A DNA stretch of 64,000 nt. It comes from Gordionus sp. m RMFG-2023 (taxonomy: Eukaryota; Nematomorpha; Gordioida; Chordodea; Parachordodidae). Position numbers and translations under genes: made by a program. The stretch lies in assembly GCF_954871325.1 (NCBI RefSeq), contig NC_088778.1:9829743-9893742 (forward strand), in the 5' to 3' direction. Under the pieces are notes generated by a model. It made no database searches. It was given only the letters and a program-made list of their open reading frames with translations, and had not been told where the DNA came from. This document shows positions 33,694 through 45,829 of the stretch, piece after piece. The first letter of the stretch is position 1, and every line of letters begins with the position of its first letter.

Positions 33694-36600
33694 CTATATG
33701 ATTGCAAGGTGAATCATATAGGAGTCGGGGCTCCGAGAGTTCGGAAAAATTTGTATAATAAAACATATATTATTAGTCGAAATGAGGGAAATGATAGAAT
33801 TAAAATAAGAAATCATTCTCGTAATTTCTCTGAGAGGGAGGTTAGTCGATTTAGGTGGGAACAATATCCGAGGAATATTGTCCGTTATTCTTTTAGAAGG
33901 GATGTTAAGAATTTTATTTGGGAAAGATGTCCCACAAATCTTGTTAAAAGAAATGTAATTGTCAGTAATAAAAATTTAAATTCCGAGTTGAATTTAAGGG
34001 GCAATGAGAATGCCAATGAAATTATTATTTTAGATAAAATAAACGCTGAGTCTCCGATCAAAACATATGATATTTTAATGACGGAAAAATTAGATGGACC
34101 ATGTTTGTGTCCGAGGGTTAGTTTGAGGATTGATCATAGGAATATAGAAATGCTATTTGACACCGGGGCTAGTATTTCTCTAATGTCGCAGGAGAATTTT
34201 TATAAGTATTGGCCTGGGGGCAAACTGGAAAAAGAGGCTATGTGTGTCAGGCAGTTTGATGGATCGGAAGTCGCTGTGTTGGGAAAGGCCAAATTGGGGG
34301 TTAATCTTAATGATACTATATTTTTCCTTGATTTATGGGTAGTAAAGGAAAATGTTGAGACTGTTATGGGGTGGGATTGGATTACCAAGCTTGGTCCTCC
34401 CAATAATTATTGGAATATTTTTGATACTAGTGATAATGTAATAATGGATGTTGGAGAGAGTGAAAATTTGGATAATACTGATAATAAAATTTGTGAAATT
34501 TCGGAGGAGATAATGGAGAAATCGAGTAAGTTGGATCATAATGATGAGGGAAATAAGAAGCAAATTGTGGCCGGGGGAAAAGAGGATTGGAATAAGGTTA
34601 ATCAAGCTATTCCTATTTTAGTAAGGCAGTATGGCATTATTTTTGATGAAAAATTAGGTTGTTTAAATGATTATCAAGTTGATGTTCAACTGAGGGAGGG
34701 TTTTTCACCGATCTTTTTGGCTTGTCGGCGAGTTCCTTTCGAATGGAGGAAGGAGATCGATGAGGAATTAGATAGATGGGTGAAGGACGGCATTATTATT
34801 CCTGTGGGATATAGCGATTGGGCAACTCCGTTAGTGCCAGTTAAAAAGGCAAATGGTAAATTAAGACTTTGTGCGGATTTCAGGGTCACGGTCAATCGAT
34901 GGGTGGTGGAGGTTAAATATCCATTGCCTAGGATTGAAGAGATTTTGGCTCAGTTGAAGGGTGCGAAATATTTTTCCAAGGTGGATTTTTCGTCGGCGTA
35001 TTTGCAGTTACCTTTGAGAAAGGAGATCCGTAAATTATTGACGATAACGACTCCAAAGGGGTTGTTTGCGTTTTGTAGATTACCATTTGGGTTGAGTGTA
35101 TCTGCTCCCATTTTTCAACGGACCATGGCGTCAGTTTTCCAAGGATTGGAAGGAGTATTTTATTATATGGATGATGTGTTAATTACTGGAGTGACGCCGG
35201 AGCAGCATAATCAACGTTTGGAGGAAGTGTTTAGGAGAATTCGTGATAAAGGCTTGAGAGCTAGTAAGGAGAAAAGTGTTCTGGGGGTAATGGAGGTTGA
35301 ATATTTGGGTCATCGGATTAATGGAATTGAAGTGAAACCTTTGGATAAAAATTTGAAGAATATATCGAACATGAAACGGCCTGACACTAAGGCTGAGTTG
35401 CAGTCTTTTTTGGGTATGGTCAATTATTACCATAGGTTTGTGGAAGATTTTGCAAAGGTGGCGGCGCCGTTATATGATTTATTGAAAAAAGGAATTCATT
35501 ATGAGTGGAAGGATGTACAGCAGATTGCTTTTGAAATTTTAAAGGAAAAAATTGGAAAAGAGCCAATTTTGGTGTGTTTTGATAATGACTTGGAAATTGT
35601 TTTGGCGGTGGATGCCTCAAATAAAGGAGTTGGTGGTGCGTTATTACAGGTAATAGAGGGCTTGGAGAGACCCGTATTGTTTTTCTCGCGTGTTTTTCGT
35701 GAGGTGGAAACCAGGTATTCTGTGATTGAACAGGAGGCCTTGGCTGTGATTTTCGGGTTGACGAAATGTCGTGAATATTTGATTGGTAAAAAATTTGTAA
35801 TTTTTACTGATCACAAACCGTTAATTCACTTATTTCGGAAAAACAATCGGGAGTTAATGATGTCTCCACGGTTACAACGTTGGTTGTTGTTGGTGGGCAG
35901 CTTTAATGTGGAGATCCGATATCGTTGCGGTAAAGAGAATTGTTTGCCTGATAGTTTGTCCCGATTAGGATTAAGTGAAGGAAATGATGAAGGGAACAAG
36001 GATAAGGTTCGAAACAGTGAAAAAGCCCTGGTTTGTTCGCTTTCGCATATGCTCAAAGGGGGTCCTACCAATTGGGAGGATCTTAAGTTGAGTACATTGA
36101 GAGATAGAGAAATGACTAGGATAAAGTTATGTGTAATGGGGAAAAAGACTTGGGAGGAGGATTGTAAAGTTTTTAAAAAGGTTAAGGAGGAATTGTCTGT
36201 GATAGATGATTGTTTAATGAGGGGTAATCGTGCAGTAATTCCGTTCAAATTAAGGGGTAAAATTTTAAATTTGTTACATGCTGGACATCAAGGTCAAGGG
36301 AAGATGAAATCGTGGGCCCGTGAATATGTTTGGTGGCCGGGTATGGGAAGAGATATTGAAAATATCACAAGGACATGTGAACCGTGTAATTCGTGTGCGG
36401 CGATGCCACGAAAGGAGGTGGGTCAGATATGGCCTAGGTCGAGAAAACCGTGGGAGCGCTTACATGTTGATTTTTTCGATTTAGACAAAAGGTCGTATTT
36501 TTTAGTAGTGGATTCGTATTCGAAATGGATAGAGTACGAGGAGGTACATGGATATACCACGAAAATTGTGGTAAGGAAATTGAGGGCATTAATGGCCAGG

Positions 36601-37113
36601 TTTGGATTGCCGGATACCATTGTATCTGATGGAGGACCTGCCTTTGTTAGTGAAAATTTCAGGCAGTTTTGTAAAGAGTCTAGGATTCGACACATTTTGA
36701 CCCCGCCCTATCATCCCAGCTCAAATGGTCAAGCTGAGAGGATGGTAGCAATTGTTAAGAATTGGATAAGAAAGGCCGTCAATCAGGGGAATGGGGTGTA
36801 TTTGGCCCAGTTGTATTACCTCAATTCTAGGAATAAGGAGGGAGTGACACCTGCTGAACTGTTTTTGGGTCGGAGGACTAGGGTTCCCCTAGATTTTCTA
36901 AGGGCCGAGAGTCACGAGAAGGAAGTTTTGGAGGATCGAAAGATTAGGTTTGAAGTTGGAGAAAAAGTATGGACTCGTTTGTTTGACGGGAGGGACAAGA
37001 AATGGACCAAGGGAATTGTTGGGGTAAACAGAGGTTCAAAGTTGAATTTGATTCAATTAGAAATGGGCGGCACAGTGATGCGCCACAATGATCATTTAAG
37101 ACCAAGGAAGTAA
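33694..37113 (+). CDS. Pol polyprotein of element 2
   Basis: The frame has about 1,135 residues and lies in the Gag frame after a single stop, so expression by read-through is likely. Numbering from 33709: aspartic protease with LFDTGAS (about 149-155); reverse transcriptase with LPFGL and YYMDD (catalytic box about 485-489); RNase H with VDASNKGVGG (about 632); integrase with a zinc-binding H-H-C-C region near 857-890 and catalytic Asp, Asp, Glu in HVDFFD (about 920), VSDGGPAF (about 973) and NGQAER (about 1010). It ends in a short HNDHLRPR segment with no chromodomain. The product would copy the element RNA and integrate it. It looks whole. Confidence 0.93.
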   Translation, partial: LYDCKVNHIGVGAPRVRKNLYNKTYIISRNEGNDRIKIRNHSRNFSEREVSRFRWEQYPRNIVRYSFRRDVKNFIWERCPTNLVKRNVIVSNKNLNSELNLRGNENANEIIILDKINAESPIKTYDILMTEKLDGPCLCPRVSLRIDHRNIEMLFDTGASISLMSQENFYKYWPGGKLEKEAMCVRQFDGSEVAVLGKAKLGVNLNDTIFFLDLWVVKENVETVMGWDWITKLGPPNNYWNIFDTSDNVIMDVGESENLDNTDNKICEISEEIMEKSSKLDHNDEGNKKQIVAGGKEDWNKVNQAIPILVRQYGIIFDEKLGCLNDYQVDVQLREGFSPIFLACRRVPFEWRKEIDEELDRWVKDGIIIPVGYSDWATPLVPVKKANGKLRLCADFRVTVNRWVVEVKYPLPRIEEILAQLKGAKYFSKVDFSSAYLQLPLRKEIRKLLTITTPKGLFAFCRLPFGLSVSAPIFQRTMASVFQGLEGVFYYMDDVLITGVTPEQHNQRLEEVFRRIRDKGLRASKEKSVLGVMEVEYLGHRINGIEVKPLDKNLKNISNMKRPDTKAELQSFLGMVNYYHRFVEDFAKVAAPLYDLLKKGIHYEWKDVQQIAFEILKEKIGKEPILVCFDNDLEIVLAVDASNKGVGGALLQVIEGLERPVLFFSRVFREVETRYSVIEQEALAVIFGLTKCREYLIGKKFVIFTDHKPLIHLFRKNNRELMMSPRLQRWLLLVGSFNVEIRYRCGKENCLPDSLSRLGLSEGNDEGNKDKVRNSEKALVCSLSHMLKGGPTNWEDLKLSTLRDREMTRIKLCVMGKKTWEEDCKVFKKVKEELSVIDDCLMRGNRAVIPFKLRGKILNLLHAGHQGQGKMKSWAREYVWWPGMGRDIENITRTCEPCNSCAAMPRKEVGQIWPRSRKPWERLHVDFFDLDKRSYFLVVDSYSKWIEYEEVHGYTTKIVVRKLRALMARFGLPDTIVSDGGPAFVSENFRQFCKESRIRHILTPPYHPSSNGQAERMVAIVKNWIRKAVNQGNGVYLAQLYYLNSRNKEGVTPAELFLGRRTRVPLDFLRAESHEKEVLEDRKIRFEVGEKVWTRLFDGRDKKWTKGIVGVNRGSKLNLIQLEMGGTVMRHNDHLRPRK

Positions 37114-38709
37114 TCTGAGGTATCTCATATGATGATATAAATATGAAATTATATACATAAATAAAATGAAGGTGCATCCCGAAGGATTAGACTCGTTTCC
37201 GAGCAAATATATAATGTGTAAATGAAGGTTTGGGTAACATATTGTATATGGGAATGGGAAGTTAAAGGATCAAATAGGAGAGGGGCTCATCTTAAAGTGG
37301 TAAATATATATATTTATGAAGGAGTAAAATGTACGTGAACGGTCGGTAACCTTTTTGTTTGAGTTTATGTATTATTATATGATTTTATTAGAATTTATTG
37401 ATAGATGTTTATGTAAAAAAGTGAAATTGAATAAGGAGGTTATCTCGGTAATATTACGAGAAATTGATTTTATTAGAATTTATTGATAGATGTTTATGTA
37501 AAAAAGTGAAATTGAATAAGGAGGTTATCTCGGTAATATTACGAGAAATTGAAGTATATGTATGTATATGTAATGTTAAGTTAAACTAGTTTAATGTTCC
37601 GGCTGTCGGTAATAAACAAGGAAAAAGGATTGAAATTGTGGTAATATATGTATTGTAAATGAATAAAAGTGTAAAAAATAAAAGGAATAGAAAAGTTGTA
37701 ATTCATTTTGTGAATACATTTTTGTTCATAGCCTTATAGGATAAATCATGGTTGTTGAACATTGGTATTGGTACTGGGAAAATATTTTTTTTAAATAAAA
37801 AAAGATATAATTAATTAAAAGTTTTTGTTTGAGTTTTTTTTTCCTTTCCCCCCCCTTTTCTCTTGTTTATAATTTAATGGTCTGTGTATGTGTGGAATAC
37901 CGTAAAAGGAAATAGGAAAAGTTTAAAGCGTGTTTATGTTTTGGAACGCAATCATGAATTGATTTTGTTTTTGTGTATGAAGTGTTAATTTTTTTTAATG
38001 AAAATTAAATTATAAAAGTGTTTATTTAATTTAATTTTTTTTGTAAAAGATTTTTTTTTTAAATTATAAAATGGTTTATTTTTTTTAAATTCCCCAAAAA
38101 ACTTGTATTAACCGATTACAGTCTTAACAAACTCGTGTCAAGTTAATTATCCAGCCAATGCTCATGAATTAGCGTTTAATCAACTAATCGGAACAATGAC
38201 AACCACCCGGCTATATTTCTCTGCATCGTTGATTTGAGCAGTACACGAAGGAATATCACAGTTCCATCAATGATTAGTCAATGAACATTCTTTATTATGA
38301 ATGGATATCGCAAAAGAAAAAAAAAGGAAGCAGGAAACGTAGCAGATGATTTGACAAGGATTTTATTATCACCGGCAAAACAACTTAATGTTAATGTGTA
38401 AAATAATATTAATGACGATTCTGAAATTGAATACTTTAGGAAATATCCATTGTTCCTTTCGGATTGGTGTTTCTCATAGTTATATCCACTATCACAATGG
38501 ATCATTCACATTGAAATTAGCTATTTTTTTGAAATATTCAAGGTAATCATGATATTATTGAATTAATTATATAAAATTGAAGGGCTTTATAAAATTTTAT
38601 AAATTTGTTATAGCAATTTGATTCATCATGCGACACCGTTATATATCGATTATTTTTTTAACAAAAATATATATATGCCGACATGCCACGAGCCCATAAA
38701 GGGGTGGCA
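37114..38709 (+). other. Non-coding 3' region of element 2
   Basis: About 1.6 kb with no convincing ORF, ending at the polypurine tract. It holds a perfect 85-bp tandem duplication and a C-run (near 37853). A 22-codon basic frame begins at 38281 but is too short to call. Confidence 0.7.
37381..37550 (+). repeat. Perfect 85-bp tandem duplication
   Basis: 37381-37465 and 37466-37550 are identical, each starting GATTTTATTAGAATTTATTG. The lack of differences shows a very recent event. Confidence 0.95.
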
Positions 38710-39040
38710 TGTCGTATTTGTAAATACGTAAATGTTTTATATTTTTTTTTAACGCGGAATGCCAATCAACCTAGATTAGATGATATAGATATATGTAAAA
38801 GTATTATATAATGATTATTTATTTTTTATTATTATTTTTTTTTAGAAAATTTTTTCTTTTATTTCGGAAATTATTAATAAAGAAAATCATTCTTCGCGAG
38901 TTATATTTCCTGTCTGTTTGGTGATTTTTGTAGTTCCGGGAATTTGTTTGACTTGTTTTTGTTTTTTTTCTTAGTTTGTGTTTAAGATTTTTTTTTTAGT
39001 GTGCAAGTTAGATTTCGAATAAAGTTTTAAGTTTTTTTTA
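38710..39040 (+). repeat. 3' LTR of gypsy element 2
   Basis: Same sequence as 32385-32716 apart from T-run length. It follows the purine tract AAAGGGGTGGCA. Confidence 0.92.
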
Positions 39041-39373
39041 ATCGAAAAGGGGAGACTCGGGATAATTATTTTAGAACAGCACTTTTAATAGACTTTGTTG
39101 AATATCTCATTTGACATTTTTTTGTTAAAAAATTACCCCCTTTTAATTTATAATATTTTTTGTAGATATATTTAAACTTTAAAGTCATATTCACAAAAAT
39201 GAATTGGAACTTAAATATCTTATTAGTACCATTATCATTTAATAATAATAGATATGATTATGAAGGGAATGATTGAATAAGGTTTAAGTAGCCATAATAA
39301 TCGTAATGTAAAATCTTATAAGCTTAAGATTATAGACTATTATTTTTTTTACTAATTGTAAATTAAAAGGTAG

Positions 39374-39962
39374 CAGAGTTTCTAAAATATATATACAATT
39401 TTAAAAATTAATCCAAATACAGATACAATTTTTAACAAACTTATACATGGTTCGGTCTTATTTTCGAACATAACCTCTTATTATGAGATCACAAAATACT
39501 TAAATAACATCTTTATATTTTGTTCCATATAAAAAAATTGAATAAATTTCAATGGTATTGTTTTTAATAATTAATGGGCTTCATGACTAATCAAGGATTT
39601 ATATATTCCTTTACATGATAAAAATATCCTTCACAATCTTGAATTGATATCTATAGATTTAAATGAGAAAAAAAAATAATTACTGAATATTTATATATAC
39701 ATATAAGTTTTAATATTTAATTTAAATATCTTATTATTATATTATTAATACTTTTTAATGTATATTTATTTAAATTATATATTGATATGAGATAAAATAA
39801 ATTTGCATTAAAATATTATTTTAAAGATAAAAAAGCGTTAAATAAATATATCAAAATGTATCTTAAAAAGTATATAAAACAGATACTCCTAAAATATGAT
39901 CTAGATACAGACTTTTCATAAAAGTGTATCTAGATATAGATACGACATTTTTTACAACTCTG
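39374..39962. mobile_element. hAT MITE with near-perfect 8-bp target duplication
   Basis: Ends are CAGAGTTTCTAAAA and, inverted, CAGAGTTGTAAAAAATGTCG, with TAGATACAGATAC-type sub-terminal motifs. Flanks AAAGGTAG (39366-39373) and ATAGGTAG (39963-39970) match at seven of eight positions. It is non-coding. Confidence 0.75.
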
Positions 39963-39967
39963 ATAGG

Positions 39968-40171
39968 TAGTATTGTTAAGCGAATCGATTTGAGCCGATT
40001 TTTAAAACGCCTGCTCAATTTATCCATAAAACTATTAGGCAAGTTTTAAGTGGTAGATGGCATAAGTTTGGGCATCTTACAAAATCCTAAAGTTTAGGTA
40101 ATGTTCTTCTGGTTATAATATTGAGTTGGTCATTTTTAAAATCGGCTCAAATCGAGCTTTTAACAACACTA
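39968..40171. mobile_element. 204-bp MITE with ~40-bp inverted ends
   Basis: The left end TAGTATTGTTAAGCGAATCG and the inverted right end TTAGTGTTGTTAAAAGCTCG both continue into ATTTGAGCCGATTTT. It shares end motifs with the dispersed repeats at 31048 and 45827. It abuts the preceding MITE. Confidence 0.75.
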
Positions 40172-40229
40172 ATAATATTTTAATAATAATTATAAATCTG
40201 AACCGAAACGAATATTTAAAAATATTTAA

Positions 40230-41830
40230 CATAGAACCTTAATTGATAATGGGAAAAAATTTAATATTAATAAAAATGGAGATGGCGGAAAAATGAACAA
40301 AAAAATTATACCAACCTGAGCAGGCTTTTCGTAAAATTTTAACTTGTCAAACCCGATTAAAAAATTAAAATGACCTTGCAAAAGTTTAAGAGCCGAGCTG
40401 TACAAAATTTTTTAAATGGCCAGATTGTTAAATGTAAAATATTTAATAGGAACACGAATTGAAGATGCCAATTTCATTTATTAAATATAATCAAAATTTA
40501 ACTTAAATAAACTAAAAAGTAATATCAAACTAAAAATATAAAATCAACTAAAAATATAAAATCAAAGTCAAAGTCAAACTAAAATTTTATAAAAAGGTTT
40601 CCCTTTCTTTTTCTTTTCAATATTACATTTTTTATCTCTATATTTATACTACTAAAATTTACATACCTTCGATATTATTTTTTAATTGTCCTTTAATTTT
40701 CCTAAATTTAACCTTTCGATTAACTTTAAACATTTTATCTTTACAAAATTTATATTCAAATTTCTTTAAATTTATAATTAATTCAATACACGTATTTTAT
40801 CCCCATCTTTCGCGTAGGCATCTCTTTTGTTCCATAATGTCTACGAAAAAGATCTCATATACGATAACTCTCTTTTGTAACGTTACTGACTCTTGTCATG
40901 ATCCTACCGGTACCAATCTCTTGTAACAATAACCATTTCTTGTAACAAAGATCTCTTATACGATAGCGATTTCTTGTATCTTTTGATCCAAAATAAAAAT
41001 TCGATCTCTAAACGAGCTCGATTGCGGCATGAATTTTCTAATGATGAAAGCCGTTTCTCTCCCTGAAGATTTGATTAATCAGCAACCTAATATTTTGCTA
41101 AATATTATCAACGAATTTCTCTTAGCTAAAACGATCACTTGTACATATAACGATCTCTTGTGACGAATTTCTTTTAACTATAACGATCTCTTGTGACTAA
41201 AACGACTCATTCTATACTTTTTCTAAATACGACCATTTGCCTGGATATTGATACCATTGTTTCATTAATCTCATTCTCTGTCTTAATGTCGATGATCATT
41301 TCATACACCCCTTTCCCCCTTTATTTAAAATTTCTTTTCAGAGTTAATGTTGGGCGATAAATATACAAAACAATTTAACGCAGCTGGACAGACTTTTCAT
41401 AAAATTTTGTGTCGAACCTGATTAAAAAATTATAACGGGTCGTGCAAATTTACGGGCCGAGCTGGGTAACTTGCACAAAATTCTTAAATGGCCTAAATGG
41501 GCTGGACTTTGAACTTATTTAATTGATACACATAAAATAATAAATAATAAAATTCACAAAATATTGAACAAGTTATTTTGAGCCTTAATTGACATCGGGA
41601 AACAATTAGATATTGATAAAAATTGTGGCCGATGAATGTGGAAAAAAATTTAATGAAACTGGGCAGGCTTTTTAAATAACGTGTTGAACAAAATTATAAC
41701 GGGCCGTGTAAAAATTTACGGGTCGAGCTGGGTAATTTTGTACAAAAATTCCTAAATGATGCAAATGGGCTGAACTTTGTACTTATCTAATATATACAAA
41801 TAAAATAATAATTATTGGCACAAATTATGC
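40230..41830. repeat. Three direct copies of a ~230-bp unit
   Basis: Units at about 40230-40480, 41345-41560 and 41575-41830 share GCAGGCTTTT, TTACGGGCCGAGCTGGGTAA and AAATGGGCTG motifs. Between the first and second, 40840-41250 holds a degenerate ACGATCTCTTGTAAC array. No gene is seen. Confidence 0.65.
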
Positions 41831-42067
41831 CCAGTCAGGACAATGAGTGCATCAGATCAAATCTTCGCACTTTTTACTGAATGATAATAATATATCTAAA
41901 TATTTTAACCCCCTCCAACAACCTCAAATCTTTTTTTATCCCCTAAATATTTTTAGCAGAAAAGAGAATCTATAAACCATAAAAATAATCTTAGAAAAAT
42001 CATGCATTCATCTATTTAGATCCCTATTTCCTCTTACCTACCTTCCACACCTATCCTAAAATTACCT

Positions 42068-42664
42068 CAAGGGCTTCGAACCATTAAGTATAGCGGTTTG
42101 GTTAGTTTCGGTATTTAGTTTAAAATTTTAGAACGATTTTGTTCCATTTACGTTTTTTTTGAAGAAATTCATATAAGTTCGGTTTAAAATTTAGGTTTTT
42201 ATATTTGATTTGAAAAAAAGAATCATAAACCATATACATTAATCTTAGAGAATCTTTTAAATTTATATTTTTATAATTCCTTATTTAAATTAATCATGAA
42301 GATTATTTCTTATCTAATCAACTAGTAGTTTGCCTAATCTTTATTAAATTGAGATACAAAGTAAAAACAATAAACTTGGTATTAATTGATATGAAGATCA
42401 CGGCGAATTAATCATAAAAAATTTTAAATTAAAAGAAATCACGAATTTAATTGCCCCAAGGAATATTAAAATTTTAAATTAAAGTTAATAATTTAAAATT
42501 ATTATTTCTAAAAACCGTCACCATGAGCCGTTTAAACCTGTTCAAAATATTTATAACAGTTCTGTTCGCTCTGTTTATATTTTTTTTTATAACAATTGGG
42601 TTATGGTTCCGAAAATTGTAAAGGTTCATTCCAGTTTCGTGATTCGGTTCGGTTTAAAGCCCTG
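42068..42664. mobile_element. Probable inverted-repeat element inserted in copy B
   Basis: The left end CAAGGGCTTCGAACC and the inverted right end CAGGGCTTTAAACCGAACCG resemble hAT-type ends. Copy A lacks this segment while matching the sequence on both sides, which supports an insertion. A clean target duplication was not found. It is non-coding. Confidence 0.55.
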
Positions 42665-42994
42665 TTCCTTTTCTTATAATCTAAAAATGAGCTCTTGGAC
42701 AAATAAGAGCTTGATAAATATTCAAAAGATTTAAATATTTTAAATAAAGAGGCCAATGTCAAAAATTTATCACAACATTTATATGCGAAAGGGGAGGGAA
42801 TAGAAAATTTTTTTAAAAAGTGTTTACTAATTTTTTGAATATTTATTTCATTCTACATTTTATGTAGAAAGAATAAGATAAAATAGATAAATTTAAACAA
42901 AATTTTTTTTTAAATAAAATTCTAAAAGTTCAGAAAATTAGACAAAAATAATGTTTTAATCTCATAAATTTTACATTTTTATGATAATATAGAT

Positions 42995-45204
42995 CAGAGA
43001 ACTGCACGGGCTGTCCGTAGCCCGACCCGACCCGACCCGAAAATAAATAATAATATTAATATCTTAAATAGTCAGTATAATTTATAATATTAATTATAAA
43101 ATCATATTATTTAATATTTATCACATTTTAGGATTAAAATGTCAATCATATTAACATGTCATGTCATTATTAATTATTATTTTATAAACCTAACAACCGG
43201 ATACCAAACTATTTTATCACTAAATTGTGTGTTTCCCGTGAATTACAAGATAAGACATATTTTGTGTACTAAAGATAAGTTTTATTCATTATTTATTATT
43301 TATCTAGCCTATACATTGTCTTTTATAACATTTGTTTTAAAAAATTTCCATATAAAATTTAAGATTGGGATTTGATTCAGGGGAACTTATTTCTATAATT
43401 TAAATTTCACTGCCATAAAAACATGAATATTAAAAAGAATCTGTATCTGTATCTTTTGTCAAGAAAATTAAAAAGATACAAGATTCTTTTCAGAATTAAG
43501 GATCTTAGATACAGATATTAGTATCTTATTAAAAATGTCAAAATATACTGAGTACAAGATATAAAGGGATCTTGTATCATGTATCTTAGATACAAGTATT
43601 AGCAGTACTGCCCAACTCTGTTTATTTCAATCTAATTGATTAAAGTCATTTTAAATATTTTTTTTAACACAGCCATATTAAAAAAATTATCTTAATGGAT
43701 GCAAAATTAAAAAGAATTGGTGAAAAGATTAAGACAAAGGAGTATGAAGTAAGGAAGAATCTTAATGGAAAATCCGATATATGGAAGAAATTTTCATTTA
43801 TATATGATGAAAATAAAGAAAAGCTTAATTATGTCATTTCTATTATATGCAAATATATTTATGTATATAATTCAATAACAACAGGTATATGAACTTATTA
43901 AATTATTTTAAGAACAAATCAACTTAAAAGACATAAATGTGTATATACAAATACAAGTACAACAGCAGAGAGTAAAAAGACACAATTAACAATTGATAGT
44001 CTTTTTGGTACTGATCCGAAAAAACTCAAAAGTTGTACAAAATTGAAAAAAGAGTGCACAAAGGTGCTTACTATGTTTTGTGGACGTGATTTGAGATCAT
44101 TTGATACAATTCATGGGGAAGGCCTTGTTGATTGTTGCCAATATTTTGCCAAAATTGGTTCAATATATGGAAATATTGATGTTAAAAGCATCATTCCAAA
44201 TCCTACGACAATTTCTAGAAATTCAGTAGATACTGCTGATGGTATCCGCAATAAATTATTTTCTATATTAAACTCATATATGAAAAAGGGTCGATGTGCT
44301 GGTAACAAATTTATGAAAATATGGTTAAATTATTAATAAAATTATTTATTAAAAAATAATAAAATAAATATATATCTTAACATTATTAATGAATATTTTT
44401 TTCTTAAGAAACTACAGAGGTGGTAGATACGTTTTTGGACTTCTCTCTATGGGAGGCTGACAATGCGTATTCTGATGCTAGCGCCGAAGTTGACGAGCTA
44501 AAAAAATACCTAGATCCGAAATTATGTATTGATGACGATAATATTTTAAAATGGTGGAAAACAAACCATTATGAGTTTCCAAATTTAAGTATTTTAGCTC
44601 TTAAATTCCTGGCTATCCCTGCTTCGTCGGCTAGCAGTGAAAGGGCGTTTTCCAGGTAGGGCCTTTGAGGATAGAAGGACTCGTTTAAAGCCAGATTAAC
44701 TGGACGCCTCTTTATTTATATATCATAATTATTCACTTTGTGATAATTTTGATAATGATATTGATGAGGTCAATATAATATAATATGTTCATTATATTTT
44801 TTATATATTTATTAACTTTTATATCATATCTATATTCGCATAAATGATGCTTATTGTATTATATAATCGTTATAATTTTTAAATTCACTTGTATATTAAT
44901 CATTTTATAATATTTTTTACAAATTTAATAAAATGCAACTTAATATATATCTTGAATAGATTATGGCCGTCAAATAAACTTTTATTTAAGGTGGCTGAAC
45001 TGAATAAATACACATAAATTTTTTTTTGGTTATTATAATATTAAAACTTAAATTGCAAAATTTTATTCGGGTCGGGCTCGGGTCGGGTCGGGTTGGACTA
45101 AAAAATGTGTGCTCGGGCTCGGGTCGGGCTCGGACAAAAAAATTTTTTTTAATTCGGGCTCGGGTCGGGCTCGGGTTGCGAAAAAATTACTTTGCAGTTC
45201 TCTA
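42995..45204 (+). mobile_element. hAT transposon, internally deleted, with perfect 8-bp target duplication
   Basis: Ends are CAGAGAACTGCACGGG and, inverted, TAGAGAACTGCAAAGT, with repeated CCCGACCCGA inside both. ATATAGAT is directly repeated at 42987-42994 and 45205-45212. Copy A of the host repeat keeps the empty site near 31422-31436. The element encodes the two ends of a BED-finger transposase and lacks the middle. A hAT-like end CAGAGTTGGGCAGTACTGC (inverse strand, near 43621) suggests a further small insert at about 43420-43621. Confidence 0.92.
43695..44659 (+). pseudogene. Deleted hAT transposase: BED finger and hATC ends only
   Basis: 43695-43892 covers the start of a BED zinc finger (KSDIWKKFSFIYDE), with the second half (NQLKRHKC) decoded in another frame near 43915. 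44043-44336 gives the conserved block after the finger (KVLTMFCGRDLRSFDTIHGE and IIPNPTTISRNSVD). 44420-44659 ends with LALKFLAIPASSASSERAFS, the hATC dimerisation motif. The RNase-H-like catalytic core between them is missing, so the copy cannot transpose on its own. Confidence 0.85.
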
Positions 45205-45829
45205 ATATAGATGCATCTTTTGAGTTAATTGACCTTGAACCCCATTCATTTCAAACCAGAATATTATAAAATTTTTATTATTATTGGGAGTAGATAATAA
45301 TAGCATGATCCTATTCTTACAATAATACACATAAGTCCAATAATTTCAAATTTAAAAAAATATTTAAATGCTTAAATTAAGTTAATATTTTAAAATTATC
45401 CTCATGGAGTAAATAATAATAGCAAGTTGAGTCAAAATGAATTTGAGCCGACTCATCGAGCCATCTATATTGTCACTAGGGGGGCCCTGGGGCTCGAGAC
45501 CATGAAAAAATTTGAAGTGTCCCTCCAAATTTTGAAATTTGTTTTTTTTATACGAAATGCAATTTTGATGTAAGCTAAAAGAAAAGGTAATTTTGGATAT
45601 TGTTAGCTTAAAAAAAAATTTTTGAAAATATTTTTAAAAAAAATTTTGAGCCCTCCTCCCTTCCTCAGATTGTAAAGACTAGTGACGAACTGTAGCCTGC
45701 TCCGAAGCCGACTCATCGAGCCAACTCATGCGGCTAATTGAGTTGCTCAATTTGAAATGAGTTTAGATCAAAACTTAACTAGAATTTTGACTAAGTCGAC
45801 TCGACTTCGCCAATTAACAACACTAAAAC

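Larger units (their letters stand above)
32385..39040 (+). mobile_element. Ty3/gypsy LTR retrotransposon 2 (looks whole)
   Basis: Two LTRs of about 331 bases (32385-32716 and 38710-39040) are identical apart from T-run lengths, so the insertion is very recent. A primer site, a Gag-like ORF, a full pol frame and a polypurine tract (AAAGGGGTGGCA ending at 38709) are in the expected order. The element looks whole. About 1.6 kb between pol and the 3' LTR has no clear gene, and no envelope is seen. The flanks (GAAC on the left, ATCG on the right) show no target duplication, which is unusual for such a young copy. Confidence 0.93.
41950..45827. repeat. Dispersed repeat copy B (inverted), carrying insertions
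   Basis: The reverse complement of this stretch is collinear with copy A (31048-31920). Relative to copy A it holds a hAT (42995-45204), a probable inverted-repeat element (42068-42664) and a G-rich insert near 45477-45690. Its right end AACAACACT is the inverse of the copy A start. Confidence 0.7.

Noticed and set aside
38281-38349. 22-codon basic frame near the end of element 2
   Set aside because: Too short, and no support from position or a relative.
43139-43375. 78-residue hydrophobic ORF inside the hAT at 42995
   Set aside because: No hAT similarity, and the transposase starts later; probably chance.
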